Origin: SHZI01 sp964407855
GTDB lineage: Bacteria; Pseudomonadota; Gammaproteobacteria; Steroidobacterales; GCA-2729495
Direction: 5' to 3'
DNA: 29,584 nucleotides
NCBI GenBank assembly: GCA_964407855.1
Contig: CAYOXI010000032.1
Location: forward strand, 1-29,584
In this document: positions 1-5,830 of the stretch, piece by piece
How positions within the stretch are numbered: position 1 is the first letter of the stretch
Layout: every line of letters begins with the position of its first letter
Made by a program: the position numbers and the translations under genes
Notes under the pieces: generated by a model
Told to the model about the DNA's origin: nothing
The model's input: only the letters and a program-made list of their open reading frames with translations
The model's database searches: none

Positions 1-350
1 CGGCTTCGCCACATGTGCACCAGCATCGCGACGAAGAGCCCGCCGGCGATGAGCTGCCAGGCGCCGTCAAAGACGTTGTGATCGAGGAAGGAATCCTGTT
101 CCCGGACGGCGGCGATGGACGCGGCGAAGACAAAGGTGATGCACAGGCTCCGCCAGACGGTTGATACGCGGGCGCCGAGCCAGAACAGGCCGGCTGTGGC
201 CAGCAACAACGTGCTCTGGAAATACTCCACCAGGGAATCTTCGCCGTACCGGCTGGCTGTGCCCAGGCGGTTGCCTTCCCAGGTGGCAGCACTGGCAACC
301 AGAGCAATGAAGGCGCAGTAGAGAAAAACGCGAAGCAGGATTGTGCCCAT
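1..350 (-). CDS. Unrecognised integral membrane protein, 3' end outside window
   Basis: The reading frame starts at an ATG (complement of 348-350) and stays open to the window edge, giving 116 visible codons. An in-frame stop lies upstream (complement of 438-440) and the only other candidate start between is a TTG, so the ATG is the best choice. A GGAG sits about 12 bases before it. The visible protein begins MGTILLRVFLYCAFIALV and has about four hydrophobic stretches (roughly residues 4-22, 47-62, 67-82 and 98 onward), so it should sit in the inner membrane. Between the third and fourth lies a charged segment with REQD and LDHN. I do not recognise the family and assign no function. It diverges from rnpB. 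Confidence 0.6.
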   Translation of the reverse strand, partial: MGTILLRVFLYCAFIALVASAATWEGNRLGTASRYGEDSLVEYFQSTLLLATAGLFWLGARVSTVWRSLCITFVFAASIAAVREQDSFLDHNVFDGAWQLIAGGLFVAMLVHMWRS

Positions 351-505
351 GATGCTGACGGTGCTCCGATCCCTGACGGGATCCCTCCGCGAATCCTCGC
401 GCGTAAGCCGAACCGGGCGCAAGTCGCCGCGGAGCGATCAGCTGAGCCAGACGCCGTCCATCAACTCCCGGGCCGCCTGCCGGGCAGGCTCGCGGGATAA
501 ATGCC
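351..505. other. Intergenic stretch upstream of rnpB, no gene seen
   Basis: No convincing coding frame is present here; the open frames crossing it run into the structured RNase P RNA. The only visible structure is a perfect 6-base inverted repeat, GCCTGC (475-480) and GCAGGC (484-489), with a 3-base loop. It has no T tract, so I do not call it a terminator. The region should also hold the promoter of the divergent membrane protein gene, which I could not locate. Confidence 0.5.
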
Positions 506-535
506 TTGCCATACCCCGGTGCCCTGCACTAAGGT
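506..535 (+). promoter_or_regulatory. Sigma-70 type promoter of rnpB
   Basis: TTGCCA (506-511) matches the -35 consensus at five of six bases. TAAGGT (530-535) keeps the TA...T pattern of a -10 element, and the spacer is 18 bases. The predicted 5' end of RNase P RNA at 543 lies 8 bases past the -10, the distance expected for transcription to start at the first base of helix P1. The agreement between promoter and RNA end is inference from spacing only. Confidence 0.65.
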
Positions 536-542
536 CCGCCGC

Positions 543-933
543 GAGTCGGCCAGGCAATCGCTCTTTCCGGACGGCAGCAATGCCTGAGGGGAGGGGAGGA
601 AAGTCCGGGCTCCGGCGGGCAGGGTGCCAGGTAACGCCTGGGAGGCGCGAGCCTACGGAAAGTGCCACAGAAAACATACCGCCTAAGGGCTCGTGGAGTA
701 ATCCGGGAGCCCCGGCAAGGGTGAAAAGGTGCGGTAAGAGCGCACCGCGCGGGTGGTAACACTCCGCGGCACGGAAAACCCCACCCGGAGCAAGACCAAA
801 TAGGGAAGCAGTGCTTCGCAAGGAGCACACCGTCGCCCCGCGGGCTTCCGGGTAGGTCGCTAGAGGCCGCTGGTGACAGCGGTCCCAGAGGAATGATTGT
901 CCCAGACAGAACCCGGCTTATCGGCCGACTCAT
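543..933 (+). ncRNA. rnpB: RNase P RNA, bacterial class A
   Basis: This is the catalytic RNA of ribonuclease P, which removes 5' leaders from pre-tRNAs. GAGTCGGCC (543-551) pairs perfectly with GGCCGACTC (923-931), closing helix P1. The universally conserved blocks appear in order: GAGGAAAGTCCGGGCTCC near 595-612, CCAGGTAACGCCTGG near 629-643, GCGGTAAGAGCGCACCGCG near 731-749, GGAGCAAGACCAAATAGG near 787-804, and ACAGAACCCGGCTTA at 906-920. The length of about 390 bases is usual for type A. A T5 run (933-937) follows P1 and may end the transcript. Open frames crossing this region on both strands are chance frames within the RNA. Confidence 0.97.
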
Positions 934-973
934 TTTTCTTCTGCAGGAACCAGCTGTGCCGCGCTTGGTTGCT

Positions 974-1735
974 TCAGTTCTTTAGCCGGTATCCCGTCCG
1001 GAAAACCCACCACACAGCCGTGAGGCACACGACCAGAAACAGGCCGATCATACCCATGCTGACGCCGATGCTCACATCAGCCACGCCGTAGAAGGTCCAG
1101 CGGAAGCCGCTGATCAGGTAAACAACCGGATTGAAGAGCGTGACCGTCTGCCAGAAGGGCGGCAGCATGCTGATGGAATAGAACGCGCCGCCAAGGAAGG
1201 TGAGGGGTGTCACGATCATCAGGGGCACGATCTGCAGCTTCTCAAAGCCGTCGGCCCAGACGCCGAGCAGAAAGCCGAACAGGCTGAAGGTTATGGCAGT
1301 GAGGGCGAGCAGGATGAGCATCAGCAGGGGATGCTGGATCTCATAGGACACGAAGAACCGCGCAGTGACCAGGATGATCAGCCCCAGGATCACCGACTTC
1401 GTGGCTGCCGCGCCCACAAAACCGAGCACGATCTCCACCGCGGATATGGGGGCTGACAGCAGCTCATAGATGGTGCCGTTGAATTTGGGCATGAAGATGC
1501 CGAACGAAGCATTCGAGATGCTCTCACTGAGGAGGGAGAGCATGATCAGCCCCGGAATGATGAAGGCCCCGTAGCTGACGCCGTCCACGAGTCCCATGCG
1601 CGAGCCGATTGCGGCGCCGAAGACGATGAAATACAGGGACGTGGAGATGACCGGTGCGGCGATCGTCTGCCCCAGCGTCCGCCAGGCCCGCGCCAGCTCG
1701 AAGAAGTAGATGGCCCTGATCGCGTGGAAGTTCAT
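974..1735 (-). CDS. yadH: ABC-2 type exporter permease, YadH-like
   Basis: This is the membrane subunit of an ABC-2 family exporter, 253 residues long; E. coli YadH has 256. It has about six hydrophobic segments, with the ABC-2 pattern of a cytosolic N-terminus (MNFHAIRAIYFFELARAWRT) and a conserved stretch near residues 170-215 containing TPLTFLGGAFYSISMLPPFW and LFNPVVYLISGFRW. Its ATG shares an ATGA with the stop of the ATPase gene upstream, so the two are translationally coupled and should form one complex. The substrate of YadGH is not settled; relatives export polysaccharides, drugs or lipids. It ends head-on against rnpB about 40 bases away. Confidence 0.88.
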   Translation of the reverse strand: MNFHAIRAIYFFELARAWRTLGQTIAAPVISTSLYFIVFGAAIGSRMGLVDGVSYGAFIIPGLIMLSLLSESISNASFGIFMPKFNGTIYELLSAPISAVEIVLGFVGAAATKSVILGLIILVTARFFVSYEIQHPLLMLILLALTAITFSLFGFLLGVWADGFEKLQIVPLMIVTPLTFLGGAFYSISMLPPFWQTVTLFNPVVYLISGFRWTFYGVADVSIGVSMGMIGLFLVVCLTAVWWVFRTGYRLKN

Positions 1736-2658
1736 GGTTGCTCCCGAACCAGGCTGACGAAAATGTCCTCGAGGGAGCTCTCGCTGGTATGCAGGTCCCG
1801 GTAGCCGATTCCCTGGTCGCCGAGCCGGCGCAGCAGCGACGCGATTCCCGTCCGCTCACCATGCGTGTCGAAGGTGTAGACCAGTTCGGTACCGTCGGCC
1901 GACAGGGTCAGTGGCACGTCACCGAAACCGGCCGGAATGGCCGCCAGGGGTGTCTGCAGACTCAGGCGCAGCTCCTTGCGGCCGAGTTTGCGCATCAGTG
2001 CAGCCTTTTCTTCCACGAGGATGAGTTCGCCCTTGCGCATCACGCCGATCCTGTCGGCCATCTCCTCGGCTTCCTCGATATAGTGGGTCGTGAGGATGAT
2101 GGTGACCCCGCTGTCGCGCAGTTCCCGGACGAGGCCCCACATGTCCTGCCGCAGTTCCACATCCACGCCGGCGGTCGGTTCGTCCAGGAAGAGAATGCGG
2201 GGTTCGTGGGACAGCGCCTTGGCGATCATCACCCGACGTTTCATGCCGCCCGACAGGGCAATGATCCTGGCATCCTTCTTGTCCCACAGGGACAGGTCCC
2301 GGAGGATCTTTTCCACGTAGGCCGGGTTCGGTGGCCGGCCGAACAGCCCCCGGCTGTAGTTCACCGTGGCCCACACGGTCTCGAAGGCATCCGTGCACAG
2401 CTCCTGCGGAACCAGGCCGATGAGCGACCGGGCTGCCCGGGAATCGCGGATCACATCGTGTCCGTCGGCCAGGATGGATCCAGCGCCCGGTGTGACGATG
2501 CCGCAGATGATGTTGATCAGCGTCGTCTTGCCGGCCCCGTTTGGGCCGAGCAGGGCGAAGATCTCGCCCCGGTGAATGGTGAGGCTGATGTTACGGAGCG
2601 CCGGCAGGCCGGAAGCGTAGGTTTTGTTCAGTCCCTCGATCGAGATCATCGGTGTCAT
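1732..2658 (-). CDS. yadG: ABC exporter ATP-binding subunit, YadG-like
   Basis: This is the cytosolic ATPase that powers the YadH-like permease. With the ATG at 2658 the protein has 308 residues, the same length as E. coli YadG. That ATG shares an ATGA with the stop of azlD; a second ATG three codons later (2649) is possible, and an upstream in-frame ATG at 2724 lies inside azlD and is unlikely. Walker A GPNGAGKTT is at residues 38-46, the signature LSGGMKRR at 135-142 and Walker B ILFLDEP at 155-161. An H-loop is seen in LTTHYIEEAEE. The signature-to-Walker B region and the C-terminal LEDIFVSLV are typical of the YadG group. Confidence 0.9.
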   Translation of the reverse strand: MTPMISIEGLNKTYASGLPALRNISLTIHRGEIFALLGPNGAGKTTLINIICGIVTPGAGSILADGHDVIRDSRAARSLIGLVPQELCTDAFETVWATVNYSRGLFGRPPNPAYVEKILRDLSLWDKKDARIIALSGGMKRRVMIAKALSHEPRILFLDEPTAGVDVELRQDMWGLVRELRDSGVTIILTTHYIEEAEEMADRIGVMRKGELILVEEKAALMRKLGRKELRLSLQTPLAAIPAGFGDVPLTLSADGTELVYTFDTHGERTGIASLLRRLGDQGIGYRDLHTSESSLEDIFVSLVREQP

Positions 2659-2990
2659 GTGACGTACTGCAGGGTCCAGAGGCTGAGCATGCCGGCCAAA
2701 AACGGCAGGAAGGGATTGCGCCAACGGTAAGCCACGGCCAGCACCACGAGCCCTGCCCCGAGTTTGGGATTCAGGAACAGCACGGAGTCGTTCGCCACCA
2801 GCAGATCCGGGGCCACGACCGCGGCCAGGGCTGCCGCAGGCGCATAGCGAAGTGCGCGCTGGACAAGCGACGGCAGCGGCACACGGCTGCCCAGCACGAT
2901 GAAGCTCGCCCGGGGCAGTGTCGTGGCGAGGGCGATCGCCAAGAAGGTGAGCCAGATGGTCCAGCTGTCCGGCAGTCCTGCACTGAACAT
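2655..2990 (-). CDS. azlD: AzlD family small membrane subunit
   Basis: This is a 111-residue membrane protein of the AzlD family, the small partner of AzlC. In characterised cases AzlCD pairs export branched-chain amino acids or their analogues. The protein has about four hydrophobic segments and the family's hallmarks TLPRASFI near the N-terminus and ALRYAPAAALAAV in the middle. The ATG at 2990 is preferred: it starts the conserved part, has GGAG about 10 bases upstream, and follows the azlC stop by 4 bases. An earlier in-frame start at 3035 would overlap azlC. The stop overlaps the start of the ABC ATPase gene. The substrate here is unknown. Confidence 0.85.
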   Translation of the reverse strand: MFSAGLPDSWTIWLTFLAIALATTLPRASFIVLGSRVPLPSLVQRALRYAPAAALAAVVAPDLLVANDSVLFLNPKLGAGLVVLAVAYRWRNPFLPFLAGMLSLWTLQYVT

Positions 2991-2994
2991 CTGT

Positions 2995-3723
2995 TCAGGC
3001 TCCCACGGCCGGCAACCGGCGGCTTTCTGCGGCAAACCCGCCCAGGATGCCCGCCACCATGCCGATCAACAGTCCCATCCGCAGCGGCAGGCCATGCAGC
3101 GCAACGGCCACCGCGCCACCGGTCAGCGCGGCCACCAGCATGGGCCGCGTCGCTGCCATGGGCAACAGCAGGGCGAGGAGCGCGATGGTGGCCATGAACT
3201 CCAGGGACCAGGACTGCGGGATCGCGCCGGCGAACAGGATGCCGATCAGTCCGCAGACCTGCCACAGTCCCCAGCCCCACAGGGATGGCGCCAGGTAGTG
3301 GCCGAGGCGCCACTGGGGGTTCTCATTGCGCAGCATCGGCTCTATGCAGATGGCGAAGACGCCGTCCACCAGCAGATAGCCGATACCCCAGCGGGCCGAG
3401 GTCCGCAGATGCTGGAAGTTCCGCGCGATACCGGCGCTGAAGATGACGAAACGGAGATTGACGGCCAGCGCCGTGGCAACGATGAGCCAGAGTGGCGCTC
3501 CGGCGGCGATCAGGGGCAATGTGCCGAGCTGCGCGGTGCCCGAGAAGACGATCAGGTTCATGCCGACGGACTGAAGCGGGGTGAGGCCGCTGCCGACCAT
3601 GGCCACACCCGTGACCAGTCCCCACGGAATCAGGCCGATCGAGACCGGCAGAAACGCGCGAAAGCCCGCGCCGGCACCAGCGCGAAATTCCGGAGTCAGG
3701 GGGAGGCGGTCGAGGAGAAACAC
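2995..3723 (-). CDS. azlC: AzlC family permease
   Basis: This is the large subunit of an AzlCD amino acid exporter, 242 residues, about seven hydrophobic segments, inner membrane. Family features include the N-terminal FRAGAGAGFRAFLPVSIGLIPWG, FSGTAQLGTLPLIAAGAP near residues 60-78, and NLRFVIFSAGIARNF near 90-103. Both the long first-helix region and the LRF...S pattern are typical of AzlC. The start used is a GTG (complement of 3721-3723). A perfect TATAAT lies only 8 bases upstream on the minus strand and no Shine-Dalgarno sequence is visible, so the message may be leaderless or translation may begin at an internal start. It heads a four-gene unit with azlD, yadG and yadH. Confidence 0.85.
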   Translation of the reverse strand: MFLLDRLPLTPEFRAGAGAGFRAFLPVSIGLIPWGLVTGVAMVGSGLTPLQSVGMNLIVFSGTAQLGTLPLIAAGAPLWLIVATALAVNLRFVIFSAGIARNFQHLRTSARWGIGYLLVDGVFAICIEPMLRNENPQWRLGHYLAPSLWGWGLWQVCGLIGILFAGAIPQSWSLEFMATIALLALLLPMAATRPMLVAALTGGAVAVALHGLPLRMGLLIGMVAGILGGFAAESRRLPAVGA

Positions 3724-3731
3724 GGCGGCGG

Positions 3732-3737
3732 ATTATA
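3732..3737 (-). promoter_or_regulatory. Perfect -10 hexamer before azlC
   Basis: The complement of 3732-3737 reads TATAAT, a perfect -10 hexamer. No good -35 is found 16-18 bases upstream (the best is ATTTCG-like), so recognition by sigma-70 would need other contacts. It ends 8 bases before the GTG assigned to azlC, so a transcript from it would have almost no leader. Confidence 0.4.
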
Positions 3738-4035
3738 GGCGGAGTGGCAGCGGCGAAATCGGCAGCGGAACGGTGCCGGCCATCGGGTCAGCCGCCTGCC
3801 CCCCGGCGACGCCTGCGGCCGGCGAGGCCAGGGCCTGCTGCGCGGATTCGACCCCCGATGGCGCTCGCGTCGCCTCGCCGCCGGATGCGGCGGGTCTGCG
3901 GGGCATTGCAGCCCTGATGGAGAAACCCAGGCTAAGACCATGATTTTCTGCCCGGATGAATGCAGCCACAGCCGACCTTGCGGCAGCTGCTCCACGCTAA
4001 GCAGTTGTGTCGCGATGGTTTTTTCCCGACGCCGG
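3738..4035. other. Divergent intergenic region azlC / mraZ, no gene seen
   Basis: I see no supportable gene. Short frames exist on both strands but have no recognisable product and low-complexity Ala/Pro/Arg composition. The right end is more AT-rich, with a T6 run near 4018-4024 just before the mraZ promoter. A 9-base word, GTGTCGCGA, occurs at 4007-4015 and again at 4063-4071, where it covers the predicted transcription start of the dcw operon. Confidence 0.5.
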
Positions 4036-4064
4036 TTGACGGTGGTACAGGTGAAACCTATAGT
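4036..4064 (+). promoter_or_regulatory. Main dcw operon promoter (Pmra)
   Basis: TTGACG (4036-4041) and TATAGT (4059-4064) are separated by exactly 17 bases. Both hexamers match the sigma-70 consensus at five of six positions. This is the strongest promoter in the window by sequence, and it lies where Pmra is known in E. coli, upstream of mraZ. Predicted transcription start is about 4071, giving a leader of about 46 bases. Confidence 0.85.
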
Positions 4065-4073
4065 GTCGCGAAG

Positions 4074-4098
4074 TGGTCCATCGTGGGAGAAAATGGGC
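4074..4098 (+). promoter_or_regulatory. MraZ operator boxes
   Basis: Three TGG-type pentamers lie on a strict 10-base period: TGGTC (4074-4078), TGGGA (4084-4088) and TGGGC (4094-4098), each separated by 5 bases. This is the TGGGN-N5-TGGGN arrangement known for MraZ binding sites upstream of mraZ. A degenerate fourth unit GGCCT (4104-4108) keeps the phase. The boxes start just past the predicted transcription start, so bound MraZ would block promoter clearance or initiation. Autorepression of the dcw operon is inferred from the family. Confidence 0.8.
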
Positions 4099-4116
4099 TG
4101 AAAGGCCTGAAAGTCC

Positions 4117-4572
4117 ATGTTCCGCGGGGCAACCCAAATCACCCTGGATGCGAAAGGGCGCCTGGCCATCCCGTCCCGTTATCGGGAACGGCTGGCGACG
4201 CGTTGCAGCGGGCAGTTGATCTGCACCGTGGACCAGGACCACTGCCTGCTGCTCTATCCCCTGCCGGACTGGGAGGAGATCGAGCGGAAGCTGATGCGGC
4301 TGTCCAGCTTCAATCCGGGCACGCGGCGCCTCCAGCGGCTGATGGTCGGGTATGCAAGCGAGCTCGAACTGGATGGCCACGGCCGGGTCCTCGTGCCCCG
4401 GGAGTTGCGGGAATTCGCGGGGCTCGAGCGGCAGGCCATGCTGGTCGGGCAGGGCAACAAGTTCGAGTTGTGGGATGAGCAGCGCTGGAACGAACGGCGC
4501 GACAGCTGGCTGACCAGCGGAACCGGGGATGGCCCCGGGCTGCCGGCCGAGCTCGAGTCGCTCTCGCTGTAG
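4117..4572 (+). CDS. mraZ: Transcriptional regulator MraZ
   Basis: MraZ is a DNA-binding protein of the AbrB/SpoVT fold that represses its own operon and can oppose RsmH. The 151-residue product has the two tandem MraZ half-domains, each with the D-x2-GR-x3-P-x3-R pattern: LDAKGRLAIPSRYRE near residues 10-24 and LDGHGRVLVPRELRE near 84-98. The length is close to the usual 150 or so. The ATG gives the canonical MFRGA start, and AAGG lies about 11 bases upstream, so the ribosome site is weak. The C-terminal tail (SGTGDGPGLPAELESLSL) is unconserved. It is the first gene of the dcw cluster and is preceded by its own predicted boxes. Confidence 0.96.
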   Translation: MFRGATQITLDAKGRLAIPSRYRERLATRCSGQLICTVDQDHCLLLYPLPDWEEIERKLMRLSSFNPGTRRLQRLMVGYASELELDGHGRVLVPRELREFAGLERQAMLVGQGNKFELWDEQRWNERRDSWLTSGTGDGPGLPAELESLSL

Positions 4573-4631
4573 CGCACGACCTAATAAAACGTAAACAAAC
4601 GCGTCAGGGCGGCAAGGCGCGGGGTGTTGGG

Positions 4632-5555
4632 GTGAGTTCACATGTACCTGTCCTCAAGGACGAGGTGCTGCAATTTCTGGCCATTCGGCCCGACGGCTTC
4701 TATGTCGACGGTACCTACGGGCGCGGGGGACATTCCCGGGCAATCCTGGCGCAGCTGGGTCCGTCTGGGCACCTGCTCGCGCTGGACCGGGATCCGGAGG
4801 CCATTGCAGCAGGACGCGAACTTGAGGCCCTTGACCACCGCCTGCGGATCGTCCGGACACCGTTCTCACGCCTCGGCGACCTGCTCGAAACAGCAGCTGT
4901 TGCAGGAGGCGTGCAGGGGATCCTGCTCGACCTGGGCGTGTCATCGCCCCAGCTCACGGACGCGGCCCGGGGCTTTGGCTTCCGGAACGATGGCCCGCTG
5001 GACATGCGCATGGATCCGGACCAGGGCCTGTCCGCCGCGGACTGGCTCAACAGTGCTGACGAGTGGGAGATTGCCGACGTCCTGTGGCGCTTCGGCGAGG
5101 AGCGGGCCTCCCGGCGCATTGCCCGGGCAGTCGTGGCCGAACGCGCCGTTGCGCCGCTGCGGACTACGGGGCAGCTGGCACGCCTCATCGCCGGCGTGGT
5201 CCGCGGCGAGCCCGGCCGGCATCCGGCCACGCGCAGTTTCCAGGGGATCCGGATCCACATCAACCAGGAACTCGCCGAGCTCGAGGTGGTCCTGGAGGCC
5301 GCCCGCCGGCACCTGGCGGTCGGCGGGCGCCTGTGCGTCATCAGCTTTCACTCCCTCGAGGACCGGCTCGTGAAGCGCTTTCTCCGGGACCATGCCAGGG
5401 TGGACCCCGCCCTGCGTGGCCTGCCCGTGGTACCGGACAGCGCCCAGCCCGACCTGCGACTGCTGAGCCGGGCTGTGCGGCCGTCACCGGCCGAGGTGGA
5501 AGGCAATCCCCGGTCCCGGAGCGCGGTCCTGCGGGCGGCGGAGAAGATCCGATGA
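4632..5555 (+). CDS. rsmH: 16S rRNA (cytosine-1402-N4)-methyltransferase RsmH
   Basis: RsmH (formerly MraW) transfers a methyl group from S-adenosylmethionine to N4 of C1402 in the 16S rRNA decoding centre. The 307-residue product has the AdoMet-binding motif VDGTYGRGGHS at residues 25-35, the second conserved block LLDLGVSSPQL near 97-107, then GPLDMRMD, and the C-terminal ISFHSLEDRLVKRF. The GTG start gives the conserved opening HVPVLKDEVL and is preceded by a G-rich stretch. A 59-base gap separates it from mraZ, containing an AT-rich segment (4582-4601) that is unusual for this GC-rich region. Its stop overlaps the ftsL start. Confidence 0.97.
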   Translation: MSSHVPVLKDEVLQFLAIRPDGFYVDGTYGRGGHSRAILAQLGPSGHLLALDRDPEAIAAGRELEALDHRLRIVRTPFSRLGDLLETAAVAGGVQGILLDLGVSSPQLTDAARGFGFRNDGPLDMRMDPDQGLSAADWLNSADEWEIADVLWRFGEERASRRIARAVVAERAVAPLRTTGQLARLIAGVVRGEPGRHPATRSFQGIRIHINQELAELEVVLEAARRHLAVGGRLCVISFHSLEDRLVKRFLRDHARVDPALRGLPVVPDSAQPDLRLLSRAVRPSPAEVEGNPRSRSAVLRAAEKIR

Positions 5556-5830
5556 CGCCGGCGCGGCGCACACATGTCGTGCTGGCGGCCCTCGGCGTAG
5601 TCGTACTCGTTTCGGCAGTTGCCAGTGTCTATGCGAAGCACCAGAGCCGGAAGCTGTTCGTCGAGTTGCAGGCGCTGGTCGGCGAACGGGATCGACTCGA
5701 AATGGATTGGGGGCGCCTGCAGATCGAACAGAGCACCCAGGCCAGTCATGCCCGGGTAGAACGCATTGCCCGGGAGCGCCTTGCCATGCGTGCCCCGTCC
5801 CCGGCCGAAGTGGAGCTGGTGTCGCCGTGA
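5552..5830 (+). CDS. ftsL: Cell division protein FtsL
   Basis: FtsL is a small bitopic divisome protein that joins FtsB and FtsQ and helps activate FtsWI. The product has 92 residues: a short basic N-terminus (MTPARRTH), one membrane helix at about residues 8-27, then a periplasmic coiled coil rich in Lys, Arg, Glu and Leu (about 30-78) ending in ERIARERLAMR, the FtsL C-terminal signature. Sequence identity is always low in this family, so position between rsmH and ftsI and the topology are major evidence. It begins at ATGA overlapping rsmH and ends in GTGA overlapping ftsI. Confidence 0.92.
   Translation: MTPARRTHVVLAALGVVVLVSAVASVYAKHQSRKLFVELQALVGERDRLEMDWGRLQIEQSTQASHARVERIARERLAMRAPSPAEVELVSP

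Noticed and set aside
475..489. GCCTGC-CGG-GCAGGC inverted repeat upstream of rnpB
   Set aside because: No T run on either strand and a 3-base loop; common by chance at this GC content, so not called as terminator or operator.
438..933. Two minus-strand frames and one plus-strand frame over the rnpB region
   Set aside because: They run through conserved RNase P RNA structure and have no protein features.
1738..2730. A 330-codon plus-strand frame opposite the ABC ATPase
   Set aside because: The minus-strand protein has all ABC motifs; the plus frame is its complement with His/Gln-rich noise.
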